64,000 nucleotides of DNA from an uncultured Christensenella sp. (lineage in GTDB: Bacteria; Bacillota; Clostridia; Christensenellales; Borkfalkiaceae). The DNA is taken from assembly GCA_910577555.1 (NCBI GenBank), contig CAJTLF010000004.1, forward strand, positions 1 through 64,000. Reading direction: 5' to 3'. A program made the translations under genes and the position numbers. The notes under the pieces are model-generated. The model was not told the origin of the DNA and did not search any database. It saw nothing but the letters and a program-made list of their open reading frames with translations. Shown piece after piece: positions 39,705 through 48,902 of the stretch. Every line of letters starts with the position of its first letter. Positions within the stretch are counted from its first letter, which is position 1.

Positions 39705-39730
39705 TTTTAACCGTAAATATCAAAAAAACC

Positions 39731-39756
39731 AAAGCCGCATTAACCGCGGCTTTTTT
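39731..39756 (+). terminator. Terminator between prs and pth
   Basis: Stem AAAGCCGC / GCGGCTTT with a 7-nt loop followed by six T residues, 26 nt after the prs stop. The pth ribosome-binding site (AAAAGGAAAA) begins immediately afterwards, so it may only partly reduce transcription into pth. Confidence 0.75.
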
Positions 39757-39768
39757 AAAAGGAAAAGT

Positions 39769-40332
39769 ATGTTTATTATCGTAGGTCTCGGCAACCCCGA
39801 AGAAAAGTATATGAAAACTTTCCACAACGTGGGCTATATGGCGGTAGGGGACGTTGCGGCAAAGCTCGGCGTAAAGTTCAAGAAAAAGGAGTGCGAATCT
39901 TTCGTCGCGGAAGCCAACTTAAACGGCGAAAAAGTCATTCTCGCCCGTCCCGTAACGTATATGAACGCCAGCGGCAGAGCGGTAAAGCAGCTTCTCGCCA
40001 AGCATAAGACGGACGCAAGCCGACTTATCGTAATGTACGACGACTACGACATACCAAAGGGTAGCGTACGCATAAGACCTTCGGGCAGTGCGGGAACTCA
40101 CAACGGAATGCGTTCTGTAATCGCAGAAATCGGCACGCAGAATTTTACCCGTATCCGCTTGGGTATCCGCGACCGGTCCGTCAATATACCCATCATAAAT
40201 TACGTACTGTCAGAAATCAAACGCGACGACTACGAGCTGTTTATATCCGCCTGCAACCGCGCGGCGGACGCCGCTATTGCAATCGCGGGCGGCGAAACTG
40301 TGGAAAATACCATGACCAAATTCAACGGCTGA
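39769..40332 (+). CDS. pth: Peptidyl-tRNA hydrolase
   Basis: Releases tRNA from peptidyl-tRNA that drops off ribosomes. The 187-residue protein has 'VGLGNPEEKYMKTFHNVGYM' with the catalytic His, 'RPVTYMNASGRAV' and 'YDDYDIPKGSVRIRPSGSAG' and 'HNGMRSV', all family hallmarks. It lies upstream of mfd, the common pth-mfd arrangement in Firmicutes. Confidence 0.97.
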   Translation: MFIIVGLGNPEEKYMKTFHNVGYMAVGDVAAKLGVKFKKKECESFVAEANLNGEKVILARPVTYMNASGRAVKQLLAKHKTDASRLIVMYDDYDIPKGSVRIRPSGSAGTHNGMRSVIAEIGTQNFTRIRLGIRDRSVNIPIINYVLSEIKRDDYELFISACNRAADAAIAIAGGETVENTMTKFNG

Positions 40333-40368
40333 ATTTAATCCAAGCTAAATAAAAGGGATAACTTTCGC

Positions 40369-43300
40369 TTGAATAAAAACTTTTTCACTTATAAAAACTT
40401 AGCGGGGGAATACCCTTCTCTCGAAAACGACATCCGCCTTGGCACGCCAACGGCGGTTTTCGGCGTTGCCGATTTTCATAAATATCTCATTGCAAGCCTT
40501 GCAACCCAACCCGTGCTGTATATCGCCGCAGATAGCTTAACGGCACGGTACGCTTACGAAGCGGCAACGGCAATCTCGGGCAAAAAGTGCGCCCTGCTCA
40601 CCGCCAAAGACGACGTGGTTTTATATAAGGACGCACTCTCGAAAGACGCGCTATACCGCAGGATATGCGCCGTTTACGACCTTTTGCACGGCGCGGACTT
40701 CGTATCGTGCGAAGTCGACGCCATAATGCAGTTATTTCCGGAAACGGTGGGCTCGGTAAACTTCAAAGTAGGCGAAGAACTCGACTATTCCGCCCTGCCG
40801 CAACGTCTCGTAAATATGGGCTACGCCCGCGAATATGCCGCGGATAACAGGGGCTGTTTCGCAATCCGCGGCGACGTTTTGGATATATTCCCCGTCAATA
40901 GCGAAAATCCCGTGCGCGTGGATTTCTTCGGCGACACCGTGGAAAAAATCCGCCCGTACGACGGGGTAACGGGCGAAAGACTTCCCGAAACTACCGAAAT
41001 AACTGTAATCGCCGCGACCGACGCGTTCGTTACCCCCGCGGATATGGCTGAAATAACGGCAAAGCTCACCGCGGAAGTAAAGAAAGCTCCCAACGGCAAA
41101 GCGTACGAGCGTTCCCGCGCCATTGCGGACGAAATCACGGAAAAATTATCGCAGGGCGGCTCGTTTTCCGGCGCGTCCTTCCTGATGCCCTTGCTCGGTT
41201 GCGCCCGTACTATATTCGATTTACTGCCCGAAAACACGCTTTTGGCGTTCGACGAATGTAAGCTCATAAACGACAGAATGGACGGCGTGTATAAAGAGCA
41301 TTGCGAGCGCGTTTCCGAACTTAAAAAGGGCGGCGAAGTATTTTCCTTTTCAGAAAACCAACTTCTCCCGCCGCAGTTCTTAATAGAAAGCTTCAAAAAA
41401 TACCGCACCGTTGCGTTGCAGACCTTCACTTCGTCCACGGCGTTTTTCCAACCGCTCAAAACTTACAACTTCAATTCGTCGCCCGTGCCGTCCTATCTCA
41501 ACGGCTTGCCGCAGTTCGTAACTGACGTAAAGGGGTGGCTTTCTAACGGCTACCGCGTACTCGCGTTTGCGGGTAGCGTACAGCGTTACGATAAACTGTG
41601 CGACGTTTTAAACGACGAATATCTCCCCGTCTATCCCGTTCCCGAAAGGGCGGAAGCCCTGCGCGGCGTAGCCGTCAGCTCCGCGGAGCTGCGGCGCGGA
41701 ATAATTCTTCACGAAAGTAAAATCGTAATCGTCGGCAGCGGCGACTTATATACCAAATCCGTAACCAAGCGCATAAGGCGTCGCAGGGGAGATACCTTCG
41801 TTTCCCCCGAAATAGGCGACTACTGCGTCCACGAAAAGCACGGTATAGGTAAAATCGTCGGCACGAAAAAAATCCAGACCACCGACGGAATAAAAGAATA
41901 TCTCGGCGTTGAATACAGGGGCGGCGATATGCTCTACGTCCCCGTCGAACAGATGGACGTGCTTTCCAAATACGTCGGCGACGGCAATCCCGCGCTCTCA
42001 AAAATAGGCGGCGCAGAGTTTGAAAGGGTAAAGGAGCGGGTAAGGCAGTCAGTTAAAAAACTCGCTTTCGATTTAAAGGAACTGTACGCCGAGCGCAACG
42101 CCAAACACGGCTTTAAATTCCCCGAAAACGCGGCGATGATGGACGAGTTCGAAAACGCTTTCGAGTACGAAGAAACGCCCGACCAGCTCAGTTCAATCGA
42201 AGAGATAAAATCGGATATGTGTTCGGATAAGGTAATGGACAGACTTCTGTGCGGCGACGTGGGCTACGGTAAAACGGAAGTTGCGCTCCGCGCCGTATAT
42301 CTCTGCGTGCTCGGCGGCAAGCAGGCGGCGATAATGTGTCCGTCAACCGTCCTTTCCGAACAGCATTTCAACACCGCGTTAAACAGGTTCAAGGAGTTCG
42401 GGCTAAGGGTGGAAGCGTTAAACCGTTTCAAAACCCCGCAAAAACAGAAAAAAATTCTCGAAGAGCTTGCCGCGGGCAATATAGATTTAATCGTCGGAAC
42501 GCACAGGCTCTTATCCCCCGACGTAAAGTTTTACGATTTGGGACTTCTCGTTCTCGACGAAGAACAGCGTTTCGGCGTAGAGCATAAGGAAAAACTCAAA
42601 CACGTCAAAAAGAACGTGGACTGCCTGACGATGACGGCAACCCCCATTCCCCGCACCCTGCATATGTCGCTTGCGGGTATAAGGGATATTTCCACGATAG
42701 ACACCCCGCCTTTAAAGCGTCTGCCCGTCCAGACCTACGTCGTAGAAGAGAGCGAAACGTTAATCCGCGACGCCTGCGTGCGCGAGCTTTCCCGCGGCGG
42801 ACAGGTGTTTATTCTGTATAACAGGGTGGAAAGCATTTCTTCGTTCGCAAGCCGAATTGCGGAAATCGTTCCCGAAGGCAGGGTAGCATACGCCCACGGC
42901 AGAATGGACAGAGACGCGCTCGAAAACGCCGTTTTCTCATTCTACCGCGGCGAGAAAAATATACTCGTCACCACCACGATTATCGAAAACGGCATCGACC
43001 TTCCCAACGCGAATACGATAATAGTAATCGATTCCGACCGTCTGGGCATTTCCCAGCTCTACCAGTTGCGCGGCAGAGTGGGCAGGGGAGCAAGGCTCGC
43101 GCAGGCGTATTTCACCTTCAAACCGTCCAAGGTTTTAACGAGTGACGCCACCGAACGCCTTAAAGCCATTATGCGCTTTACCGAACTCGGCTCGGGCTTT
43201 AAAATCGCCATGCGCGACCTTGAAATCCGCGGCGCGGGTAACGTTCTCGGCGCGGAACAGCACGGTCATATGGAAAAGGTCGGCTACGAGCTCTATTCCA

Positions 43301-43782
43301 AGCTGTTAAAGGAAGAGCTTACGGGCGACAAACAGCTCTCAACCGAACTCGATATCAAAGCCACTGCGTATATTCCCGAAAGCTACGTGGAAAGCAGTGC
43401 GGGCAGACTTGACTGCTACAAACAGATTGCCGAAATCCGTTCGGTGGAAGATTACAAGCGCGTATGCCTTTCCATCGAAGACAATTACGGTAATATGCCC
43501 GACGAAGTTTTGAACCTGCTGGTAATTGCCGTGCTTAAATCTTTCGCAACCAAATTCGGCGTAAAAAAGATAAGCGTGGACGGGTCGGGCGGCTCTCTCG
43601 AGCTTGCGTCGCTGGAAACGCTCAAAGACGGCAGACTTTCCGCCGCAATGAACAAATCGGGTAACGGCGTCAAGCTTTCAATGGCAAAAGTGCCGCTTAT
43701 CGTATTCCCGCCCGCGTCAACGCCTACGAAAACGATGCTTTCAATGACTAAATTTTTAAAATTTGCGCTAAGTTTTAGCTAA
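40369..43782 (+). CDS. mfd: Transcription-repair coupling factor
   Basis: Removes RNA polymerase stalled at DNA lesions and recruits UvrA. The 1137-residue protein has the UvrB-homology region (N-terminus to about residue 330), the RNA polymerase-interacting domain ('GDYCVHEKHGIGKIVG' near 485), the helicase core with 'CGDVGYGKTEVALRA' (Walker A), 'VLDEEQRFGVEHK' (DEEQ box) and 'ATPIPRTLHMSL', and the C-terminal TRCF domain. The start is a TTG with AAAAGGG about 11 nt upstream. Its length is normal. Confidence 0.97.
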   Translation: MNKNFFTYKNLAGEYPSLENDIRLGTPTAVFGVADFHKYLIASLATQPVLYIAADSLTARYAYEAATAISGKKCALLTAKDDVVLYKDALSKDALYRRICAVYDLLHGADFVSCEVDAIMQLFPETVGSVNFKVGEELDYSALPQRLVNMGYAREYAADNRGCFAIRGDVLDIFPVNSENPVRVDFFGDTVEKIRPYDGVTGERLPETTEITVIAATDAFVTPADMAEITAKLTAEVKKAPNGKAYERSRAIADEITEKLSQGGSFSGASFLMPLLGCARTIFDLLPENTLLAFDECKLINDRMDGVYKEHCERVSELKKGGEVFSFSENQLLPPQFLIESFKKYRTVALQTFTSSTAFFQPLKTYNFNSSPVPSYLNGLPQFVTDVKGWLSNGYRVLAFAGSVQRYDKLCDVLNDEYLPVYPVPERAEALRGVAVSSAELRRGIILHESKIVIVGSGDLYTKSVTKRIRRRRGDTFVSPEIGDYCVHEKHGIGKIVGTKKIQTTDGIKEYLGVEYRGGDMLYVPVEQMDVLSKYVGDGNPALSKIGGAEFERVKERVRQSVKKLAFDLKELYAERNAKHGFKFPENAAMMDEFENAFEYEETPDQLSSIEEIKSDMCSDKVMDRLLCGDVGYGKTEVALRAVYLCVLGGKQAAIMCPSTVLSEQHFNTALNRFKEFGLRVEALNRFKTPQKQKKILEELAAGNIDLIVGTHRLLSPDVKFYDLGLLVLDEEQRFGVEHKEKLKHVKKNVDCLTMTATPIPRTLHMSLAGIRDISTIDTPPLKRLPVQTYVVEESETLIRDACVRELSRGGQVFILYNRVESISSFASRIAEIVPEGRVAYAHGRMDRDALENAVFSFYRGEKNILVTTTIIENGIDLPNANTIIVIDSDRLGISQLYQLRGRVGRGARLAQAYFTFKPSKVLTSDATERLKAIMRFTELGSGFKIAMRDLEIRGAGNVLGAEQHGHMEKVGYELYSKLLKEELTGDKQLSTELDIKATAYIPESYVESSAGRLDCYKQIAEIRSVEDYKRVCLSIEDNYGNMPDEVLNLLVIAVLKSFATKFGVKKISVDGSGGSLELASLETLKDGRLSAAMNKSGNGVKLSMAKVPLIVFPPASTPTKTMLSMTKFLKFALSFS

Positions 43783-43798
43783 ATTTCACGCAAATGAT

Positions 43799-43827
43799 TT
43801 GCTATGCGCCAAAAAATATATTATAAT
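43799..43827 (+). promoter_or_regulatory. Promoter of the lipoprotein gene
   Basis: TTGCTA (43799-43804), 17 nt, perfect TATAAT (43822-43827), about 38 nt before the start; CGGAG is the ribosome-binding site. Confidence 0.7.
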
Positions 43828-43865
43828 GTTAAAAGGTATTAAATCTTTCGGAGTAAACACGAATA

Positions 43866-46004
43866 ATGAGAAAGAAAGTAATAATCGGCGGAATGCTCGC
43901 CGCAACGGTACTTACGTCTGCGGTTTTGGGCGGTTGCTCGCAGGTTTCGACTAATCAGACGGCAGATATGAATCAGGTCATCGCAGAAATAAACGTTTCC
44001 AATGCGAAGGCTCTTGAAGACGATTTAAAGTACTTTGCGGACGCGTTAGGCACGACCGAAGTCATAAAAAGGGAACTCGTAACGTATTTTATTAACGTCG
44101 GCTCCACGTATATGAACAACTACGGCTACGACCATGAAAAGACCTTCAATCTTTTGATGGACAACATAGTCGACAACGCCGTACTCGTTCAGTACGCAAC
44201 GCTGTATCTCTTGCAGGACAAGGCTGAAAAAAGCTCCAAGGAAACCGTTCTCGCAGAATACAACGCAAAAACTACGCTCGCGGCTAAATACGAATATCTT
44301 TTGGATAAGGAAGATATCAATCTCGCCGAGTATTCTTTGAGATATTCCATAAACAGCGCAATCGACTCTTACGAGCAGAAAATTTTAAAGCCCGATAATT
44401 CTTCCGCGGGTACCGAAATGCGCACCACTCCGGGCGGCGTCGATACGCAGAAGGAAGATTACTATCCCAAGGACGAGCAGGGCAATCTCAACTACAACAT
44501 TTATACGGGATACGAAGGCTATCTCATCGGTCAGAGCGGTGCTTATCAGGACGACAAGCTCGAAGGCACAAGCAGAACCACCCGTATTCAGGCTTATAAC
44601 GAGTTTCTCGGCTCGCTCAAAAGCATCAATTATAATCTCGTAGACAAGAAAACGGAAAATCTCCGCGATGCGCGCAATCTCACCTATATTCAGGACGAGT
44701 ACGCAAGCCAGCTCGAAAACCGTATTTTAAACAAGTACTACGATATGTTCGAAGACGAGCAGGAAGAAAAGCTCGTTTCAATGGGTCAGAGCAGATATTC
44801 TATCATTCAGTCCGTTTACGATGACCTGTACGACGCGCAGTCGGACAGCTATGCAACCGAAAGCGGTTTAAGCTCCGCTCTTTCAGGTCTCTCCGATTCG
44901 CAGTTCATACTTTACGCGCCCGATACCGCGGAAGAAGGCACATACGGCTACGTATACAACATTCTGTTGCCGTTCAGCGCGTCCCAGAGCGCACGTCTCA
45001 CCGAGCTTCAGAGCAAATACAAGGACGACAAGCTCGACGGCGGGTACAAGCCCGAATACTATATTCAAAGGAATAAACTCCTTTCCGAAATTTACACCAC
45101 CGACCAGCGCGCCGCATGGTTCAACGGCAGTACCGACTACGCTTATAAGACGGAAGAAGGCGCTTTCTCAAAAGACGGTAAGGGCTGGCTGTTCTTTGAA
45201 AACAACAACAAGTACACCGACAGATACGAGCCTATCAGCAAATATTTCGGCAAATACGCTTATAAGGGCACCGTTGTAGAGAATAAAGACGACTACGTTC
45301 TCATTCCCGACCGTCTCAATATCGACGATATGATTGCCGAGTTCAAGAGCTACGTAAACTTCGCAAGCGGTGCAACCGTTTCGGGCAACGCTGAAACGGA
45401 CTACGGTAACGCCTTATTGCGGGATACCGAAAATCTTTATAAAGACGACGGCAGTAAAAAAATCGATTACGAAAACTTCATCTACGCAAGCGGCAAGGTA
45501 GACCTTGCCAAATTCGGCGACGAGCAGTATAACAGAAGCAATTTATTATATAGTAAAAGCGAAAACTACAAGGCGCTCTCCGCTGTAAACGAATTGCAGT
45601 ACGCATACACCACCGATACGGGCGTGTTGTCGCAGTTCGTCGGCTACTCTGTCGAAGCGGGCGACACCAGCTATATCAAGGAATTCGAATACGCCGCTCA
45701 TAAGGCTATAAACCAAGGCGCGGGCAGTTGGGTTGTCTGCGCGGGCGATTACGGCTGGCACTTGATTTACGTAACTTACACCGTAAGCAATACGGGGCAT
45801 ACGCAGTACGCTCCCAACTGGGCTGAGAACGTAGAAAAGGAAGGCACTTTCGAAAATCTCTTCTACGAAATGGTAAAAACCAAGAACATTTCCAATATTT
45901 CCACTACCAGAAGAACGCAGATAATCACTTCGATTAAATCCGACGATACCGTAAGTAAAATGCAGGACAGGTATCAGGATTTGCTTGATATGGATAAAGA
46001 GTAA
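43866..46004 (+). CDS. Large lipoprotein, possible SurA/PrsA-type foldase
   Basis: A 712-residue exported lipoprotein. The signal peptide (about residues 1-22) ends in the lipobox LGGC with Cys24 or so as the lipidated residue. The body is long, helical and rich in Asn, Tyr, Asp and Lys. Residues about 40-170 resemble the helical N-terminal part of SurA/PrsA foldases, and 'GAGSWVVCAGDYGWHLIYVT' near 625 resembles the last strand of a parvulin domain. A parvulin-like lipoprotein after mfd is a common Firmicutes arrangement, but this protein is about twice the size of PrsA and I cannot identify a complete catalytic domain. It lies 9 nt before uppP. Confidence 0.7.
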   Translation: MRKKVIIGGMLAATVLTSAVLGGCSQVSTNQTADMNQVIAEINVSNAKALEDDLKYFADALGTTEVIKRELVTYFINVGSTYMNNYGYDHEKTFNLLMDNIVDNAVLVQYATLYLLQDKAEKSSKETVLAEYNAKTTLAAKYEYLLDKEDINLAEYSLRYSINSAIDSYEQKILKPDNSSAGTEMRTTPGGVDTQKEDYYPKDEQGNLNYNIYTGYEGYLIGQSGAYQDDKLEGTSRTTRIQAYNEFLGSLKSINYNLVDKKTENLRDARNLTYIQDEYASQLENRILNKYYDMFEDEQEEKLVSMGQSRYSIIQSVYDDLYDAQSDSYATESGLSSALSGLSDSQFILYAPDTAEEGTYGYVYNILLPFSASQSARLTELQSKYKDDKLDGGYKPEYYIQRNKLLSEIYTTDQRAAWFNGSTDYAYKTEEGAFSKDGKGWLFFENNNKYTDRYEPISKYFGKYAYKGTVVENKDDYVLIPDRLNIDDMIAEFKSYVNFASGATVSGNAETDYGNALLRDTENLYKDDGSKKIDYENFIYASGKVDLAKFGDEQYNRSNLLYSKSENYKALSAVNELQYAYTTDTGVLSQFVGYSVEAGDTSYIKEFEYAAHKAINQGAGSWVVCAGDYGWHLIYVTYTVSNTGHTQYAPNWAENVEKEGTFENLFYEMVKTKNISNISTTRRTQIITSIKSDDTVSKMQDRYQDLLDMDKE

Positions 46005-46013
46005 GGGTCTTTT

Positions 46014-46847
46014 ATGGAAATTTGGCAAGCGGTAATTCTCGGGCTCGTTCAAGGCTTAACCGAGTTTTTGCCCGTTTCTTCGTCGGGGCACATAGCCTTT
46101 TTCGAAGGCGTGTTCGGCATAAGCGACAGCGATATCGCGCTGTTCTTTATGATAATACTCCATCTCGGCACGCTCGTCGCGGTGGCAATAGTATTCTGGC
46201 GCGACATACTCAACCTTTTTAAAAAACCGTTCAAAACTCTCGGCTATCTCGTGCTTGCAACCGTTCCCGCGGTAATTACGGGATTGCTCGTAAAATTTTT
46301 CGACCTTGACGATTATCTTTTAAACCGTCAGGTAATGGGGCTGGTGCTTGCCGCTTTCTTCACGGTAACGGCAACGGTGCTGTTCGTAACCGAAATGGTC
46401 GTAAAAAAGCGGGTAAACCAATTGCCGCTATGCTTTAAAACGACTTTACCAATGGGCTTTGCACAGGCGCTTGCAGTTTTACCGGGAATTTCCCGCAGCG
46501 GCTCCACGATATGCGCGGGTACTCTCGCGGGCTGTAAAAGCGAAGAGGTGGCGTCGTTCTCGTTCTTAATGAGCATACCCGTAATTTTGGGTAGCTTCGT
46601 TGTCGAGTTGGGCTCTGGACTGTACAGCGGTGAGATACAGGATAGCTTTACGAACACGGCAGACGGCGGTTTAACGCTCGGCATAAGCATTGCGCTCGGT
46701 TTCATAATTTCGGCAATCGCAGGACTTTTCGCAATAAAAGTTATGCTCAAGGTCATTAAAAAAGCCAATTACAAGTGGTTCAGCTTATATCTGATACTGC
46801 TTGCGGTAACCTGCGTAATTCTTCATTTCACTCTGTTCAACGCATAA
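46014..46847 (+). CDS. uppP: Undecaprenyl-diphosphate phosphatase
   Basis: Recycles undecaprenyl pyrophosphate to the lipid carrier used for peptidoglycan and for the Wzx/Wzy polysaccharide made by this genome; also confers bacitracin tolerance. The 277-residue protein has about eight membrane segments, the BacA signature 'ILGLVQGLTEFLPVSSSGH' at residues 8-26, and 'LPGISRSGSTI' in the middle. AAGGG lies before the ATG. A terminator follows. Confidence 0.97.
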   Translation: MEIWQAVILGLVQGLTEFLPVSSSGHIAFFEGVFGISDSDIALFFMIILHLGTLVAVAIVFWRDILNLFKKPFKTLGYLVLATVPAVITGLLVKFFDLDDYLLNRQVMGLVLAAFFTVTATVLFVTEMVVKKRVNQLPLCFKTTLPMGFAQALAVLPGISRSGSTICAGTLAGCKSEEVASFSFLMSIPVILGSFVVELGSGLYSGEIQDSFTNTADGGLTLGISIALGFIISAIAGLFAIKVMLKVIKKANYKWFSLYLILLAVTCVILHFTLFNA

Positions 46848-46850
46848 TAA

Positions 46851-46876
46851 AAAGACGGATAACCCGTCTTTTTTAT
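46851..46876 (+). terminator. Terminator of uppP
   Basis: Stem AAAGACGG / CCGTCTTT with a 5-nt loop and a run of T residues, a few bases after the uppP stop. Confidence 0.82.
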
Positions 46877-46890
46877 TTTATATAAAGTCA

Positions 46891-46919
46891 AAAGCCGCCG
46901 TTTTAAAAACGGCGGCTTT
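46891..46919. terminator. Terminator downstream of SRP RNA
   Basis: A 14-bp perfect inverted repeat (46891-46904 / 46906-46919) whose inner A/T pairs form the loop. On the minus strand it follows the SRP RNA gene and ends in CTTTTG; it can also act rightward. Confidence 0.75.
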
Positions 46920-46932
46920 ATTCTCAAAAAAA

Positions 46933-47200
46933 ACCGTGCAGTCTTTTTTGCCGAAACGAGCCGAATCGTAAACCCTACAGGTAGCTACCCCAAAGCAACC
47001 TTATGGCACACCAACGCGGGCTGTTTAGTGCTGCTACATCCCTGTCCTGACACGGTTCGCAGTGGTCGGTTGCATAAGACCTTGGTATCAACACCCCTTA
47101 TAAAGCGCAGCATTCCACCCGTTTCGTCGGGAAAGACCGTTCAGTCCTGCTGTTGCGGATTGCAGGTACAGGGCACCGCAAACTCCCCACCTAGCACGGC
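46933..47200 (-). ncRNA. ffs: Signal recognition particle RNA, large (Alu-containing) type
   Basis: About 268 nt on the minus strand. The 5' end GCCGTGCTAGGTGGGGAG and the following 'GCGGTGCCCTGTA' are the Alu-domain sequence of Firmicutes SRP RNA. The S domain carries 'GTGTCAGG-ACA-GGGA-TGT-AGCAGC', the Ffh-binding helix 8 with an internal loop and a GNRA tetraloop (GGGA rather than the commoner GGAA). The 5' GCCGTGC pairs with the 3' GCACGGT. A promoter lies exactly upstream and a T-run plus hairpin downstream. It scaffolds Ffh for co-translational membrane targeting. Confidence 0.95.
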
Positions 47201-47206
47201 TAAATA

Positions 47207-47235
47207 AGTTTAACAGATTTTTTTGTTTTTTGCAA
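47207..47235 (-). promoter_or_regulatory. Promoter of the SRP RNA gene
   Basis: On the minus strand TTGCAA (47230-47235), 17 nt, TAAACT (47207-47212), then 6 nt to the G at 47200, which is the first base of the paired SRP RNA 5' end. Confidence 0.75.
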
Positions 47236-47256
47236 GTGTTTTTAACGGATTATAAC

Positions 47257-47285
47257 TTGACAATTTTTTGCCCATACTCTAAAAT
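47257..47285 (+). promoter_or_regulatory. Promoter of the Mrp/Nbp35 gene
   Basis: Perfect TTGACA (47257-47262), 17 nt, TAAAAT (47280-47285), about 26 nt before the start codon. Confidence 0.82.
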
Positions 47286-47311
47286 AAAATCGTATTATTT
47301 AAGGTGAATTT

Positions 47312-48139
47312 ATGGCAGATTGTACTCACGATTGCTCGTCTTGCGGTGAAAAGTGTGCTTCGCGCGACAAGAAGAGCCTAATAAAAAAGCCCCACGCAAT
47401 GAGCGAAATCAAAAAAGTAATCGCGGTAGTCAGCGGTAAGGGCGGCGTCGGCAAATCGATGACCTGCTCGTTACTCGCCGCGGCGGCGCAGAACAGCGGC
47501 AAAGTCACCGCCGTTATGGATGCAGACGTAACGGGTCCGTCAATCCCCCGTATGTTCGGCGTAACCGAAAGGGCAAGCGGCTCCGACGAAGGCATTATTC
47601 CCGTAGTCAGCGACGGCGGCGTGCAGATAATGTCTATGAACGTATTGCTTGAAAACGAAGCGGAACCCGTCGTATGGCGCGGCTCGCTCATTTCAGGCAC
47701 CGTTTTGCAGTTCTGGACTGACGTAATCTGGACGGGAGTGGATATAATGTTTATCGATATGCCCCCCGGCACGGGCGACGTTCCCTTAACCGTGTTCCAG
47801 AGTATCCCCATCGACGGCGTAATAGTGGTCACCACCCCGCAGGATTTGGTGGGTATGATTGTGCAGAAAGCAATAAATATGGCGCATATGATGAACGTAC
47901 CCGTTCTGGGCGTAGTCGAAAATATGAGCTATATAGAGTGTCCCGATTGCGGCAGTAAAATTCCCGTGTTCGGTGAAAGCGCGGTGGACGCGCTCGCGCT
48001 CGAAAACGGTATTCCCGCAGTCGCAAAGCTTCCGCTTGACAGAGCGTTGACGGTAGCCGCCGATACGGGCAAAATCGAAGACGCAAAAAATCCCTTGACG
48101 GATTTCTTCAATAAAATTTCAAAAAAATTAAAGATATAA
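47312..48139 (+). CDS. Mrp/Nbp35-family iron-sulfur cluster carrier ATPase
   Basis: A 275-residue deviant-Walker P-loop ATPase that carries [4Fe-4S] clusters to apoproteins. The N-terminus has a cysteine cluster (CTHDCSSCGEKC, residues 4-15) like that of Nbp35; the P-loop 'SGKGGVGKSMT' is at about 42-52 with the deviant Lys; 'FIDMPPGTGDVPLTVFQS' is the Mrp signature; the dimer CxxC is in 'IECPDCGSK' near residue 210. AAGGTG precedes the ATG. Several Fe-S proteins in the window (fumarase, hydratase, radical SAM protein, RfbH) are plausible clients. Confidence 0.94.
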   Translation: MADCTHDCSSCGEKCASRDKKSLIKKPHAMSEIKKVIAVVSGKGGVGKSMTCSLLAAAAQNSGKVTAVMDADVTGPSIPRMFGVTERASGSDEGIIPVVSDGGVQIMSMNVLLENEAEPVVWRGSLISGTVLQFWTDVIWTGVDIMFIDMPPGTGDVPLTVFQSIPIDGVIVVTTPQDLVGMIVQKAINMAHMMNVPVLGVVENMSYIECPDCGSKIPVFGESAVDALALENGIPAVAKLPLDRALTVAADTGKIEDAKNPLTDFFNKISKKLKI

Positions 48140-48140
48140 A

Positions 48141-48175
48141 AAAGGTTGCGGACGGTTTCGTCCGCAACCTTTTTT
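48141..48175. terminator. Bidirectional terminator between Mrp and repair genes
   Basis: A 14-bp perfect stem (48141-48154 / 48159-48172) with GTTT loop, A-run before and T-run after; shared by the convergent genes. Confidence 0.92.
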
Positions 48176-48902
48176 AATCCCGTTTTTCGGGCAGAAACTT
48201 CCAGTATCGCACGGGCATAGATTTTTTCATCTGCTTTTCGTGCGGACGGGACGCAATATTCACCGCGTCGTAATACTTTTTCCACAGCGTCTCGAACGCC
48301 TTTTCGTATTCGGATAAATAAACTTCCGCTTCTCCCGCGTAACCCATAATCCAGTCGTGACCGTCGTACATTCCCGCAATCTTGCGCTTAAGGTCGTGAA
48401 TTACGAACCTTTCCGCCTTAAATCTCTCGGCAAAGTGCGGCATCAAAAGGTCGGTTATATTGTTGTCGGGGGAGTAGGGCGCGTAAAAAATCCCGCTCGC
48501 GCTCTCCATAAACCGCAACAGCCCCTTAATTCTGTGCGTCTCGCCGGTAATCTTGTACAAAATATCGTTAAAATCGATAACCTGCGGCAGATTATACGCC
48601 TTTTTTATGGGCGATTTCTGCTTGAAAAGCTCTCTTATATACTCGAAAACGACCTGCTCCTTCAGCGGGTCGCAGCTTCTCAGGGCAATTTCAGCGTCGT
48701 TCACGCCTTCCCTGTCGTATTTCAATATTCCGCGCTTAACCCGCTCGCTCTTTTCTTCGTCGTACTCAACCCGTATCACTTCGCACCCCAGCGTAAGCTG
48801 TACGTCGTTCTGCGATGTAATCACGCAATCGCGCTCTTTCCAGGCGTCGAACGCCGCTGTAAAAAAACAGTCCGGCGTACCGTCGCAAATAAAAATTTTC
48901 AT
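48174..48902 (-). CDS. TIGR03915-family protein, putative DNA repair partner
   Basis: A 242-residue protein starting 'MKIFICDGTPDCFFTAAFDA', with 'KQKSPIKKAYNLPQ', 'RFMESASGIFYAPYSPDNNI' and 'DWIMGYAGEAEVYLSEYE', and a C-terminal 'ARPHEKQMKKSMPVRYWKFL'-type end (here SRPHEKQ). These are the marks of the TIGR03915/DUF4130 family, which nearly always sits beside the radical SAM family TIGR03916, as here (4-nt overlap). The pair is predicted to act on DNA or to be a repair system; the reaction is not established to my knowledge. Cytosolic. Confidence 0.88.
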   Translation of the reverse strand: MKIFICDGTPDCFFTAAFDAWKERDCVITSQNDVQLTLGCEVIRVEYDEEKSERVKRGILKYDREGVNDAEIALRSCDPLKEQVVFEYIRELFKQKSPIKKAYNLPQVIDFNDILYKITGETHRIKGLLRFMESASGIFYAPYSPDNNITDLLMPHFAERFKAERFVIHDLKRKIAGMYDGHDWIMGYAGEAEVYLSEYEKAFETLWKKYYDAVNIASRPHEKQMKKSMPVRYWKFLPEKRD

